Source: Clostridium sp. (lineage in GTDB: Bacteria > Bacillota > Clostridia > Clostridiales > Clostridiaceae). From it: a stretch of DNA of 64,000 bases. The notes beneath the pieces were generated by a model. The model was not told the origin of the DNA, made no database searches, and saw only the letters and a program-made list of their open reading frames with translations. Position 1 is the stretch's first letter. Every line of letters begins with the position of its first letter. The position numbers and the translations under genes were made by a program. Shown one piece after another: positions 33,437 to 42,902 of the stretch. The stretch is taken from assembly GCA_031292145.1 (NCBI GenBank), contig JARLHR010000091.1, forward strand, positions 109,199-173,198, in the 5' to 3' direction.

Positions 33437-35275
33437 CTATTCATTAATTATATAAGGAACAGTAATAATTATTACATTTCTCATTTTTAATATAGATCTT
33501 CTTAAAAGAATAGATGTCTGATTGTGAAGTGTTTGATGCCACCATTTATGTATAATGAATTGAGGCATTACTATTGTAATTACTTCATGTTTTTGTAAAT
33601 GTTTATGTTTTTCTTGTACATAAGCAAGTAACTTCTCATTAATATTTCTATATGGTGCATTCTCTATTACTAATTGTGCTGCTATTCCCAATTCATTATA
33701 CTTTTCAATTAATTTTTTTGTTAATTCATCATCTGTACTCACATGATAAACTTCTATATTATCTCCAACCGTTAAAGCATAATTTAAACTTTTAATAAAC
33801 GATTTGTTTATTGTTTGTACTGCAACAATAACATGTTTAGTTATAGCTTCCCTTACAATTAAACTTTCTAGTCCTGTTTCGATCTTTAAATTTTCTCTTA
33901 CTTTAGTATAATGTCTTCTAACTCTTAACATTGCTGTTACAAATATTGGTATGCATACAAGTACAATCCATGCACCATGTGCAAATTTCTCAACACCTAT
34001 TATTATGCAGGTTGCTGCTGTAACAGTTGCCCCTAAACCATTTATGAAAGCTTTATGTCTCCATCCAGCTTCTTTACCTTTAGTCCATTTCATAAACATT
34101 CCAAATTGTGATAAGGTGAATGATATAAATACGCCTACTGCATATAATGATAGTAATACATGTGTACTACCATCGGCAATGTAAACTAAAAATGAAGAAA
34201 CTAAGAATAACAATACTATACCATTTGAAAAACTTAATCTTGTCCCTCTTTTTCCAAGTTGTCTTGGTACATATCCGTCTTTAGCTAATATTGATAATAG
34301 TAAAGGTAAATCTGAAAATGCAGTATTTGCTGCAAGAGTAAGAATTATAGCTGTTGTCGCTTGAATAACAAAGAACATTAAACTATTTTGTCCAAAAACT
34401 TGCATTGCTATTTGTGCGATTACTGTGACATCTTCACCTGGTGCTGCCTTATACATTGTTGAAAGGTATGATATACCTCCAAATATCATAAAAACGATAC
34501 AAGCCAATGTACCTAATACTATTTTTGCATTTTTTTGAGCTGGATTTTTAAAGTTTGGTATTCCATCACTTACTGCCTCAATACCAGTTAACGCTGTACA
34601 TCCAGACGAAAAGGCCTTTAAAAATAGCAATATAGTTAAATCGCCTGTAGCTTGTTTTATAGGGTATATTGGGATTGGATTTTCTTTTAACACCAAAACC
34701 TTAAACAGTCCTGTTATTATCATTATTACTACTGATAAAATAAATAAGTATGTTGGTATTCCAAATAATTTAGATGAATCTCTTATTCCCCTTAAATTCC
34801 CTAAAGTTATTAATCCTATTACGAAAATAGCTATTATTGCTTGGTATGGCAATAATGCTGGAAATGCAGATGTTATTGCAGCTGCGCCTGCACAGGTACT
34901 AACTGCAACTGTTAGTAAATAATCTATTATTAAAGATGATGCAGCTACTAATCCTGGTAACTTCCCAATATTTTGACTCGCAACAATATAAGATCCTCCT
35001 CCATGAGGAAAATTGTCAATTATTTGTCTATAGGAAAATACAATTATACCTAGTAATACTGTAATTGCTATTGCTATTTCAAGCATTGATCCATATGCAC
35101 GTGCACCTAGTACAGGTATAAGAACCAATAATATTTCTTCACTGGCATAAGCTACTGATGAAATAGCATCACTTGATAATATCGGTAATCCCCAAACAAC
35201 ATTGAATTTTTCTTCAGCTAATTCTGTTGTCTTAAGAGCCCTTCCAATCAATAATGATTGAATTTTTTTTAACAT
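33437..35275 (-). CDS. kimA: KimA-like potassium/APC permease
   Basis: The start MLKKIQSLLIGRALKTTELAEEKF and ILSSDAISSVAYASEEILL closely resemble B. subtilis KimA (YdaO), a high-affinity K+/H+ symporter. About 12 membrane segments occupy residues 30-450, then a cytoplasmic C-terminal domain of about 150 residues with a Usp-like feel. 612 aa matches KimA. B. subtilis kimA has a c-di-AMP riboswitch; I see none upstream here. K+ as substrate is an inference by family. Confidence 0.82.
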   Translation of the reverse strand: MLKKIQSLLIGRALKTTELAEEKFNVVWGLPILSSDAISSVAYASEEILLVLIPVLGARAYGSMLEIAIAITVLLGIIVFSYRQIIDNFPHGGGSYIVASQNIGKLPGLVAASSLIIDYLLTVAVSTCAGAAAITSAFPALLPYQAIIAIFVIGLITLGNLRGIRDSSKLFGIPTYLFILSVVIMIITGLFKVLVLKENPIPIYPIKQATGDLTILLFLKAFSSGCTALTGIEAVSDGIPNFKNPAQKNAKIVLGTLACIVFMIFGGISYLSTMYKAAPGEDVTVIAQIAMQVFGQNSLMFFVIQATTAIILTLAANTAFSDLPLLLSILAKDGYVPRQLGKRGTRLSFSNGIVLLFLVSSFLVYIADGSTHVLLSLYAVGVFISFTLSQFGMFMKWTKGKEAGWRHKAFINGLGATVTAATCIIIGVEKFAHGAWIVLVCIPIFVTAMLRVRRHYTKVRENLKIETGLESLIVREAITKHVIVAVQTINKSFIKSLNYALTVGDNIEVYHVSTDDELTKKLIEKYNELGIAAQLVIENAPYRNINEKLLAYVQEKHKHLQKHEVITIVMPQFIIHKWWHQTLHNQTSILLRRSILKMRNVIIITVPYIINE

Positions 35276-35520
35276 AATTCTTCCCCCACTATGTATTAAA
35301 AATACTATGTATTATTAAATTAAATCATGTAATATTATAGGTAAAATATCTTTTAATCTTTTATCATATAATGTTACAATACTACAGATTATATCTTCTT
35401 ATTTTCATACTGTAAATACATTCGTTTTTCATAAATACGTTTTCATTACATTTTTTTATAATATATTTTTCGACATTTTTCTTGTAATACAATTTTTCTA
35501 TTTTCTTATAAAAATAAAAA
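35276..35520. other. AT-rich upstream region of kimA
   Basis: I see no gene, no c-di-AMP riboswitch core and no strong promoter in this stretch. Confidence 0.5.
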
Positions 35521-35561
35521 TGGAACCTTTAAGCATATTAACAAAATGCTTAAAAGTTCCA
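35521..35561 (-). terminator. Terminator of hcp
   Basis: TGGAACCTTTAAGCAT pairs with ATGCTTAAAAGTTCCA (one bulge), followed by a T run in the minus direction, 31 nt beyond the hcp stop. Confidence 0.9.
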
Positions 35562-35591
35562 TCCTAAATTATCTATTTCTTATGTTTATTT

Positions 35592-37229
35592 TTATTTTAA
35601 AAACATTTCAATATCATCTTCAACATTTGTTATTCCACCTATACCAAAGTTTTCTACTAAAACATTAGCTACATTTGGTGAAAGGAATGCTGGAAGTGTT
35701 GGTCCTAAGTGGATGTTCTTTACTCCTAAGTGTAATAGAGATAATAAAACTATTACTGCTTTTTGTTCATACCATGCAATATTAAATGCTATTGGTAATT
35801 CATTTATATCTTCAAGACCGAATACTTCTTTAAGTTTTAATGCAATTACTGCTAATGAGTAACAATCATTACATTGTCCTGCATCTAAAACTCTAGGAAT
35901 TCCACCTATATCTCCTAAATCTAATTTGTTATATTTATATTTTGCACAACCTGCTGTTAATATAACTGTATCCTTTGGAAGTGCTGCTGCAAAGTCTGTA
36001 TAGTATGATCTAGCTTTTTGTCTACCATCACAACCTGCCATAACAAAGAATTTCTTTATTGCTCCAGCTTTTACTGCTTCAACTACTTTATCTGCCAAAG
36101 CTAGTACTTGATTGTGAGCAAATCCACCAACGATTTCTCCTTCTTCGATTTGAGTAGGAGCTGCACATTTTTTAGCTTGTTCAATAATTGCTGAGAAATC
36201 TTTCTTTCCATTTTCATCAGCTGTAATATGAGTACATCCTTCATATCCTGATGCACCAGTAGTGTATAATCTTCCTTTATAACTATCCTTTGGAGGAACT
36301 ATACAGTTTGTAGTCATAAGTATTGGTCCGTTGAAGCTTTCAAATTCTTCTGGTTGCTTCCACCAAGCATTTCCGTAGTTACCTACTAAGTGTGAGTACT
36401 TCTTTAATTGTGGATAATAATGAGCTGGTAACATTTCAGAGTGAGTATAAACATCTACTCCTGTTCCTTCTGTTTGAATTAATAATTGTTCTAAATCTTT
36501 TAAGTCATGTCCTGAAATTAATATTCCTGGATTCTTACCTACTCCAATATTAACTTTTGTTATTTCAGGGTTACCATAGCTTTCTGTATTAGCTTTATCT
36601 AATAAAGCCATTCCATCAACACCAACTTTTCCTGTTTCTAAAGTTAATGCTATATATTCATCTATTGTAACGTTATTATCAGCAGTTAATGATAATGCCT
36701 TTTGCATAAATGCACATATATTTTCATCTTCATATCCTAAAGCATTAGCATGCTTCATATATGCAGATAATCCTTTTAATCCATAAGTAATAAGTTCTCT
36801 TAAACTTCTAATGTCTTCATTTCCAGTAGCTAATACTCCAACTATTCCTGCTTTAGCTTCCATTTCTTCTCTAGTTTCAGCATTGTATAAAGCAGCTGAA
36901 CTTAAATTTTCCTTATTACCTAATTGAGCTAATAATTCTTCTTTTAATTTTAAGGTTTCTTTTACTCTACCGTAAAATACTTCTTTATCAAAGTTAGCAT
37001 TAGTTATAGTAGTGAAAAGGTTCATTGTTACTGTCGTATTAATTGCTTGAGATACTGCTATACCTTCTTCCCTAGCTCTAGTTGCTGCTTCTGATAAACC
37101 TCTTGTTACGTATATTAATAAATCTTGCATTTTTGCTAGGTCTGGAGTCTTACCACACACCCCTCTTACTGTACAGCCTGTACACCCTGCTGCTTCTTGA
37201 CATTGAAAACAGAACATTTTATTATCCAT
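35592..37229 (-). CDS. hcp: Hydroxylamine reductase / hybrid-cluster protein
   Basis: Hcp reduces nitric oxide or hydroxylamine and protects anaerobes from nitrosative stress. The N-terminal cluster motif C7-x2-C10-x8-C19-x5-C25 is visible in [20 protein letters not shown], and later cluster ligands appear in [17 protein letters not shown] and [11 protein letters not shown]. 545 aa is normal. Monocistronic, with a candidate HcpR operator at the activating position. Confidence 0.98.
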   Translation of the reverse strand: MDNKMFCFQCQEAAGCTGCTVRGVCGKTPDLAKMQDLLIYVTRGLSEAATRAREEGIAVSQAINTTVTMNLFTTITNANFDKEVFYGRVKETLKLKEELLAQLGNKENLSSAALYNAETREEMEAKAGIVGVLATGNEDIRSLRELITYGLKGLSAYMKHANALGYEDENICAFMQKALSLTADNNVTIDEYIALTLETGKVGVDGMALLDKANTESYGNPEITKVNIGVGKNPGILISGHDLKDLEQLLIQTEGTGVDVYTHSEMLPAHYYPQLKKYSHLVGNYGNAWWKQPEEFESFNGPILMTTNCIVPPKDSYKGRLYTTGASGYEGCTHITADENGKKDFSAIIEQAKKCAAPTQIEEGEIVGGFAHNQVLALADKVVEAVKAGAIKKFFVMAGCDGRQKARSYYTDFAAALPKDTVILTAGCAKYKYNKLDLGDIGGIPRVLDAGQCNDCYSLAVIALKLKEVFGLEDINELPIAFNIAWYEQKAVIVLLSLLHLGVKNIHLGPTLPAFLSPNVANVLVENFGIGGITNVEDDIEMFLK

Positions 37230-37312
37230 CTTAAATTCTCCTTTACATATATATTTTATTAAATTTATTTTTAATTTTATTGGGACTTATTAATTCCTCG
37301 TCCTATAAACTT

Positions 37313-37354
37313 ATTTTAGGCTAAAATAAAAAAATAGTATGTATCATTTGTTAC
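37313..37354 (-). promoter_or_regulatory. hcp promoter with HcpR-type operator
   Basis: On the minus strand GTAACAAATGATAC (37354-37341) lies upstream of TAAAAT (37318-37313). It differs by one base from the GTAAC-N4-GTTAC pattern known for clostridial HcpR. The centre is 34.5 bp from the end of -10 (about -41.5). The operator lies in the right arm of the preceding operon's terminator. Confidence 0.7.
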
Positions 37355-37368
37355 ACACTATTTTTATT
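37328..37368 (-). terminator. Terminator of the PadR operon
   Basis: AAAATAGTATGTA pairs with TACACACTATTTT (one mismatch), with a T run in the minus direction. Confidence 0.8.
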
Positions 37369-37428
37369 AATTTATTTTTCTTTTTAACTCTTAGCTATTA
37401 TTACATATCCGAACCAATGCAAACAATA

Positions 37429-38250
37429 TTAAACATATTTTAATATTGGTCTATTCGTCTTATCTAAAATATAAATCATATATCCAAATACATTTAAAGT
37501 AAAAAATATAACTATCCATACTAAGCTTAAGTTCTTCTTGTAATGCGCGTTAATAACACACCAAATAGAAAACAGAAACCAATAACATACAAATAATATT
37601 TCTGCTGCCACAATTAAATAGCCTGGGATAAAACCAAGAAATCCGTTGTAGTCAAATCCATATTGTACTTTCCAAACAGTACCATCAATTGAAGTAGGAT
37701 AGGTAGTAAGAGTGCACTCATCGTTCTCAACTTCTTCAACTGAAAAATTTGAAGGATATAAAATATCAGGGATTCTACTATAATTGCTTTCTTTATATAC
37801 ACCAACATATCTAAATTGTTTTTTGTATTTTGTGAGCAGCTCTGTTACTTCTTCATAGGATATTTGATCTCCTGCTTCGAGCTTTCCTCCTACTGCATTC
37901 TTAAGTGTTTGTGGAATTCTTAGCCTAAACATATCATCAGTTACTCTATAACTAATGTAACAAATTGATGATAATAATAATGATACTATTGATACAATTA
38001 GTAATGTTTTTGCAAATTTTCTTTTAACTTTAAATACTTTTGATAATTCATTTTCTACTTGACCACATTCACCAAATCTACTAATAGCTATTTTTATACT
38101 TTCTTCCTCTGTTTTACCCTCATTCTTAAGTTCATCCACTGTTTGCAGTAAATGACTTCTCATTTCTTGTTTTAAATCTTCTACTTCATCTTGATTTCCT
38201 TGTACATTTTTATATACAGAGTTAATATATGCTTCAATTCTATTCATCAC
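37429..38250 (-). CDS. Membrane protein with permease-prefix (DUF1700-like) domain
   Basis: Residues 1-70 (IEAYINSVYKNVQGNQDEVEDLKQEM ... AISRFGECGQVENELSKVFK) form the helical domain often found before permeases and in DUF1700 proteins paired with PadR regulators. Membrane segments lie at about 77-97, 205-228 and 240-260. It overlaps the PadR stop by one base, so the two are co-translated. The function is unknown. Confidence 0.8.
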   Translation of the reverse strand: MMNRIEAYINSVYKNVQGNQDEVEDLKQEMRSHLLQTVDELKNEGKTEEESIKIAISRFGECGQVENELSKVFKVKRKFAKTLLIVSIVSLLLSSICYISYRVTDDMFRLRIPQTLKNAVGGKLEAGDQISYEEVTELLTKYKKQFRYVGVYKESNYSRIPDILYPSNFSVEEVENDECTLTTYPTSIDGTVWKVQYGFDYNGFLGFIPGYLIVAAEILFVCYWFLFSIWCVINAHYKKNLSLVWIVIFFTLNVFGYMIYILDKTNRPILKYV

Positions 38251-38582
38251 TATACCTCCTTGAAAAACGTATCTACAATATTTCTAAAAAATAGCCATTC
38301 CTCTTTTTTAGATTTTAAATACTTCTTACCTTCCTCTGTAATCTTATGAAAACGCCTTCTTCCGCCTCCAGTTTCCGAATCATCCCAATAAGCTGTAACC
38401 AGCCCACTGCTTTCAAGTCTTTTTAGCACCACATACATAGTTCCTTCTTTAATCTCAAAATTATTATCGCTGATTGCACGTATTCTTTTTGAAATCTCAT
38501 ATCCATATAAATCTTCAACAAGAAGTAAACTTAAAATTATACTTTCTATATATCCTTTAATCATCTCTTTATTAATTTCCAA
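38250..38582 (-). CDS. PadR-family regulator
   Basis: TTG at 38582 lies 8 nt after GGGGGTG; the upstream in-frame ATG at 38597 precedes that RBS. The winged HTH is clear: YIESIILSLLLVEDLYGYEI, EGTMYVVLKRLESSGLVTAYWDD and GGRRRFHKITEEGKKYL. 110 aa is typical for PadR-s1. Represses probably its own operon. Confidence 0.95.
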   Translation of the reverse strand: MEINKEMIKGYIESIILSLLLVEDLYGYEISKRIRAISDNNFEIKEGTMYVVLKRLESSGLVTAYWDDSETGGGRRRFHKITEEGKKYLKSKKEEWLFFRNIVDTFFKEV

Positions 38583-38611
38583 TATTTGCACCCCCATATT
38601 TAATATACCCT

Positions 38612-38638
38612 ATAGTACTCTATACTGTAAAGTACTAT
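38612..38638. promoter_or_regulatory. PadR operator candidate
   Basis: ATAGTACT-N11-AGTACTAT, a perfect dyad 30 nt upstream of the PadR start. It overlaps a promoter on the minus strand (TTTACA, 18 bp, TATATT). Confidence 0.75.
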
Positions 38639-38974
38639 ATATTACAATCTACAAAATTCATAGTACCAGTAAATTACTTACAATAAATAGTGACTACTTC
38701 ATAGCGACAGCCCTATATTTGTCTTTAAGTACTATATTAACTTTTATTATAGTCGCATAAATATAAGAGGTCAGGCACATTCAAAAAAATAATGTTTTTG
38801 AATTATATGGACAAAATTAATAAATTATTTGCTGGATTCTCAACAAATTTTAAGCAAGCACTAAGGATATATTAAGAATCATCCTATATTATTTATTTTA
38901 AGTAATAATTTAATAGATGCTTATGCAAAAATTGAGAACTAAGAACAGATATCAAAATTAAGGGGATGAAAAAA
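38639..38974. other. Gene-free spacer with a half TGTGCC-family element
   Basis: GGCACATTCAAAAAAATAAT at about 38774-38793 is one end of the short palindrome family with no matching second end. The rest is AT-rich. AAGGGG at 38960 is the RBS of the next gene. Confidence 0.6.
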
Positions 38975-39541
38975 ATGAAAAAAACGTTCATATTAAGATT
39001 AGCGAGATTATTTACAGCAATAGCAGCAGTGGTAGGTATAGCATTACATCCAACAAGTAAGTTAGTGGATGGAGTATCTGGAGCTACTAGACAAAAGAAT
39101 CACATTAGCACTTCCGACAATAGTAGTACAAATTCTAATAACAGTGATATCACTTTTAATAATGATACTAATAATTCGAATATTAATCCTAGCCCTTCTA
39201 ATATTAGTCCAAGCATAAATTATAATAGTACTCCAACTATAACTGTAGGTTGGGCCAGAGAAGGAACTGACTGGATATATACCTTAGCAAATGGATCAAA
39301 AGCTACAGGATGGTTAAATGATGGTGGTAAATGGTACTATTTTTCATACAATGGAGTGATGTCAAAAGGATGGATTCAAACAAGTGGAAAATGGTATTAT
39401 CTAGCTAGCAGTGGTGCAATGCAAACCGGCTGGATAAAAGATAGTTCCGACAACTGGTATTATTTGGATGATTCAGGTGCTATGTTAGCAAACACTACAA
39501 TAGGTGGATATACATTAGGTTCTGATGGTAGAATGTTATAA
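38975..39541 (+). CDS. Secreted cell-wall-binding-repeat protein
   Basis: ATG 38975 lies 9 nt after AAGGGG; an ATG at 38966 abuts the RBS. The first about 30 residues are a signal peptide (KKTFILRLARLFTAIAAVVG). A Ser/Asn/Thr-rich linker spans about 45-85. Then come about four choline-binding-type repeats (GWLNDGGKWYYFSYNGVMSK, GWIQTSGKWYYLASSGAMQT and so on). The protein has no catalytic domain, so it is a surface-bound protein of unknown purpose. Confidence 0.9.
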   Translation: MKKTFILRLARLFTAIAAVVGIALHPTSKLVDGVSGATRQKNHISTSDNSSTNSNNSDITFNNDTNNSNINPSPSNISPSINYNSTPTITVGWAREGTDWIYTLANGSKATGWLNDGGKWYYFSYNGVMSKGWIQTSGKWYYLASSGAMQTGWIKDSSDNWYYLDDSGAMLANTTIGGYTLGSDGRML

Positions 39542-39568
39542 TCAAAATAGGTGCTTAAAGGAAATGAA

Positions 39569-39607
39569 AACTAGAGGTTGTCGCAATTTGTGCGACAACC
39601 TCTAGTT
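39569..39607. terminator. Bidirectional terminator
   Basis: AACTAGAGGTTGTCGCA and its perfect complement enclose a 5-nt loop. It serves both convergent genes; the right arm includes the stop codon of the hemerythrin gene. Confidence 0.93.
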
Positions 39608-40150
39608 ATATTTTTTCTCTAATTTTTCTAAGATAAGAATATTTTCATCTTTTACATGTATATTATTTTTTTCATAATCAACACATTCCATATTTACTAA
39701 TTCCAATACATCACTTTTTAATTCTCTTTGAGCAAACTTATATATTACATTATCTTCTTTGTCTATATGCCTTTGCAATAACTCAGTATAGGAAATAGCA
39801 TTAGCAATTACATATAGTTTTGCTTCTTCATCACCATTTTTTACTTTTTCAAGAGCCTCATTAAGATTTTTTATATACAGCCTTCCCAAATCATGTTCTA
39901 CTAACATACCATACTTTATAGTTTTTTCTCCTAATGCTCCTAAATTATCTACCATTCTATTAAAAAGCATTATCTCTTCCTTATTATGATGATGTCCATC
40001 TGCATAATTTTTTATAAAATCAATTATTAAATAAAAATCCTCATAATTTACATCTGCACCTCGTAAGACTGCATAGCATGCTTTTCTTACTACTTTGAGC
40101 ATACGTAAAATATATTTATGTTCCTCCATCATTAGATCTATAGCATTCAT
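39602..40150 (-). CDS. Hemerythrin-domain protein
   Basis: A four-helix di-iron protein: His ligands are in MMEEHKYIL, GHHHNKEEIMLFNRM, VEHDLGRLY and LQRHIDKEDNVIY. 182 aa fits single-domain hemerythrins. Bacterial members bind O2 or NO or repair iron centres. It is co-transcribed with the gene upstream (20-nt gap) behind an HcpR-type operator, which points to oxygen or nitrosative stress. Confidence 0.94.
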   Translation of the reverse strand: MNAIDLMMEEHKYILRMLKVVRKACYAVLRGADVNYEDFYLIIDFIKNYADGHHHNKEEIMLFNRMVDNLGALGEKTIKYGMLVEHDLGRLYIKNLNEALEKVKNGDEEAKLYVIANAISYTELLQRHIDKEDNVIYKFAQRELKSDVLELVNMECVDYEKNNIHVKDENILILEKLEKKYN

Positions 40151-40170
40151 CTTAACTCCTCCCCCATTAT

Positions 40171-40809
40171 TTATTGTTTTTCTATTGAAAATATATCATC
40201 TTCATATTGAGTATATTTAAACTCATTATTTATAGTTTCTACAAATGATTTAATCCATAAATTTCTTAGATTATAAAAATCATTAACATTCACGCCTTCT
40301 TTTTCCCATGCGCTCTTATGAACACAAATTGTTCTCTTCCACTTAACAATATTTTCATCAGAAGTTAAAACTTCATTTACTCTATCACAAGGCATTCCAT
40401 CTAATATATAGTCATTTATTTTATTGTATAAATCTACTGCATTATCAATTTTCCCAAAACTATTATTTACTTCATTCCCTGCTTTAATACCTTGTTCAAT
40501 ATAAATTTTTTCTAACTTACTTAAATCATTTTTATCATTTTCAAGAATTTTAGATGTCCATGCTGCCATTCTTCCTTCAGCACTGCTTATTTTTTCTTGT
40601 AACCAACCATGAATATTGCTTGTATCAATCATATCTTCCAATGGTTTATTAGGAAGCTTTTCTCCATACTTTTCATTTATATCCTTACTCAATGTCTCTA
40701 CATCAAGATTTTCACTCTTCGCAAGATTTATAACATCACTCTCTAATCCTTCAAACCATAATATTTTGTCAAATAACCAATAATGTATCTTACCTAAAAA
40801 TAAACTCAT
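40171..40809 (-). CDS. Conserved hypothetical protein, 212 aa, hemerythrin partner
   Basis: I do not recognise a family. It is soluble and mostly helical. Conserved-looking features are HYWLFDKILWFEGLE at the start, HGWLQEKISSAEGRMAAW, and RTICVHKSAWEKEGV, where Cys and His could bind a metal or haem. It is the first gene of a two-gene operon with hemerythrin. A role in NO or oxygen handling is suggested only by neighbour and operator. Confidence 0.75.
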   Translation of the reverse strand: MSLFLGKIHYWLFDKILWFEGLESDVINLAKSENLDVETLSKDINEKYGEKLPNKPLEDMIDTSNIHGWLQEKISSAEGRMAAWTSKILENDKNDLSKLEKIYIEQGIKAGNEVNNSFGKIDNAVDLYNKINDYILDGMPCDRVNEVLTSDENIVKWKRTICVHKSAWEKEGVNVNDFYNLRNLWIKSFVETINNEFKYTQYEDDIFSIEKQ

Positions 40810-40896
40810 TAATATTCCTCCTTGTACAATCCTAAATTATTTTTATTAAACTTATTTTAACCAATTAATTGTTTAACTATTAATTTCTATAGCCAT

Positions 40897-40938
40897 ATCA
40901 TACAACATTACTCTGCATATTTATGTTACAAATGTTAC
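40897..40938 (-). promoter_or_regulatory. Promoter with HcpR-type operator for the hemerythrin operon
   Basis: GTTACAAATGTTAC (40925-40938, plus) is one base off GTAAC-N4-GTTAC. TATGAT (40902-40897, minus strand) is the -10. The centre lies 34.5 bp from its end, the same spacing as at hcp and the Fe-S gene. Confidence 0.62.
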
Positions 40939-41011
40939 ACAAGTGCAAAAATATGTTTTGGTGATTCTAGAAATTTCTAATATATAAGAAGTTGTTTCAA
41001 ATATGGATACT

Positions 41012-41129
41012 CAAATTAAAATCTGGACCTTATGTGATGGCTAAGTGAAACTTCAGTACTATTCTTATTTATACCTTGAAATATATACCACACTAGAAAG
41101 AACTGGTAGGTTATCGCATAAATCTAAAT
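41012..41129. repeat. Rod-like palindrome B3, 3' of asrC
   Basis: Ends CTTATGTGATGGCTAAGTG and GGTAGGTTATCGCATAAATC are complementary with mismatches and resemble B1/B2 ends. It touches the asrC stop codon. More decayed than B1 and B2. Confidence 0.6.
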
Positions 41130-42095
41130 TTACGCAAAGTGTACTCCACTCCAGTAAATACGTTCTTTAATAATTGTCTTTTCTGGGAATTCAATGCCTT
41201 CTAAGGCCCACTTTTTGTATTCTTCAAAGCCAACTCTATCAATTATATAACCAATGTGCTCTTTTCCTCCTGGAGCATCTTTATCTATATATTCTTCAAC
41301 AAATTTATAAGTATTTAATATTATTTTTATTATACTTTGTTCATCAGTCCAAATTAAGAAATCTTCAGCAAGGCGAGGATTCTTCTTTCCTGATCTACCC
41401 ATGAGAACTAATTTATAATATTTTTCCTTACTTCTTGTCCACGCACCTGTTGGACAAGCATTCACACACTCTCCGCATCCAATACATTTTTCTTCATTTC
41501 TTACTACCTTATAGTTAACAGTTTGCAATGCCCCCACAGATTTCTTCTTACAAGTTCTTACGCATGCTCCACAATCCACACATCTATCAGCATTATATTG
41601 TGGTTCTGTCATACCAATTATTCCAAAGTCATGAGTTCTTGCTTTAATACAGTCATTTGGGCATCCTGTTAATGCAATTTTAAAATGTAAGTCATTTGGG
41701 AAAATCGCTTTTTCTATCTTCTTAGCAAAGTTTGTTGTATTATAATTAGCAAAAGGACAAACATTGTTTCCAACACATGCAGCTACATTTCTAGTTCCAG
41801 CTGCTGTATATCCCTTTCCAGGAATCTCTTGATTTATATCCAATCTTTCAATAATAGGTTGAAGTAACGTATTAACAATGTGCATATCTTCAAATCTTAT
41901 ACCTGGAACTTCAAAGCCTTGACGAGTAGTTATATGAACTGTACCATCACCATATTTTTCTGAGATTTCTTGTATTTTACCTAATAACTCTGCATCCAAA
42001 TGTCCACCAGGAACTCTAATTCTAGAAGCAGTTAATCCTCTTCTCTTTGTAACTCTAAAAGCATTCTTTTTGATTTTCTTAGTATTTAAATCCAC
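41130..42095 (-). CDS. asrC: Anaerobic sulfite reductase subunit C
   Basis: This is the sirohaem subunit that reduces sulfite to sulfide. Sirohaem/[4Fe-4S] region: ACVGNNVCPFANYNT and LTGCPNDCIKA. Two ferredoxin clusters follow: CVDCGACVRTC and CIGCGECVNACPTGAW. N-terminal VPGGHLDAELLGKI and TTRQGFEVPGI fit the sulfite/nitrite reductase ferredoxin-like domain. 321 aa is normal. Last gene of channel-asrABC. Confidence 0.97.
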   Translation of the reverse strand: MDLNTKKIKKNAFRVTKRRGLTASRIRVPGGHLDAELLGKIQEISEKYGDGTVHITTRQGFEVPGIRFEDMHIVNTLLQPIIERLDINQEIPGKGYTAAGTRNVAACVGNNVCPFANYNTTNFAKKIEKAIFPNDLHFKIALTGCPNDCIKARTHDFGIIGMTEPQYNADRCVDCGACVRTCKKKSVGALQTVNYKVVRNEEKCIGCGECVNACPTGAWTRSKEKYYKLVLMGRSGKKNPRLAEDFLIWTDEQSIIKIILNTYKFVEEYIDKDAPGGKEHIGYIIDRVGFEEYKKWALEGIEFPEKTIIKERIYWSGVHFA

Positions 42096-42107
42096 AATTA
42101 ACTCCTC

Positions 42108-42902
42108 CTAATCTATTAAAGATTTACCTTTTGAATAATTGAATACTGGCCCATCTAAACAAATATAAGTGTCATCTATTTTGCAGTGTCCGCATTTACC
42201 AATTCCACAACACATTTTTCTTTCTTGAGAAATCCAAATATTATTTTCTGGTATTCCACGTTTTAAAAATTCTGCTACAGTGAATTTCATCATGATAGGA
42301 GGACCTACTACAATTACTACTGCATTATTTATATCTTTAATTTGTAGTTCAGGAATATATTTTGTGACCATTCCCACATTTCCTTCATAACCTTCTTCTG
42401 CACTATCCACAGTTAAAATTAAATTTATGCTATCTTTCCACATTTTAATATCATCTTTGAATAAAACATCACTTGGTGATTTGAATCCAGCAATTAGAGT
42501 AAAACCTTCTGCATCATTTGAATTTTTTGAGAAATAATCTACAACTCCTCTTACTGGTGAAAGTCCTGTTCCTCCAGCAACTACAATTAATTCTTTTCCT
42601 TTATAATTTTCAAGTTCAAAACCATTTCCATAAGGTCCTCTTAAGAATAATTTATCACCAACATAATTGTTAAAAATTTCATTAGTTACTTTGCCCACTC
42701 TTCTTATTGTTAAGTCTACAGTTCCATCACCTATACCACTTACTGAAATAGGAGCTTCACCGAATTTAGGTAGTGAAACTTCAAAAAACTGACCTGGCTT
42801 TACATCACCTTCAAATTCCATTCTGAAAGTATATTCTATTTCTGTATGTTTAATTACCTCTTTAATTTCTGATAAGAAAGGAATATATTCATTTTTACTC
42901 AT
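42108..42902 (-). CDS. asrB: Anaerobic sulfite reductase subunit B
   Basis: This FAD/NAD(H)-binding electron-transfer subunit is of the ferredoxin-reductase type: GPYGNGFELENYKG, VVAGGTGLSPVRGVVDYF and the C-terminal [2Fe-2S] Cys set CCGIGKCGHCKIDDTYICLDGPVF. 264 aa is normal. Overlaps asrA by 8 nt. Confidence 0.97.
   Translation of the reverse strand: MSKNEYIPFLSEIKEVIKHTEIEYTFRMEFEGDVKPGQFFEVSLPKFGEAPISVSGIGDGTVDLTIRRVGKVTNEIFNNYVGDKLFLRGPYGNGFELENYKGKELIVVAGGTGLSPVRGVVDYFSKNSNDAEGFTLIAGFKSPSDVLFKDDIKMWKDSINLILTVDSAEEGYEGNVGMVTKYIPELQIKDINNAVVIVVGPPIMMKFTVAEFLKRGIPENNIWISQERKMCCGIGKCGHCKIDDTYICLDGPVFNYSKGKSLID

Noticed and set aside
35276-35591. c-di-AMP riboswitch before the kimA-like gene
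   Set aside because: The AT-rich leader lacks the conserved riboswitch core.
37614-37808. 64-aa minus-strand frame
   Set aside because: It is an alternative frame within the permease-prefix gene without its own RBS.
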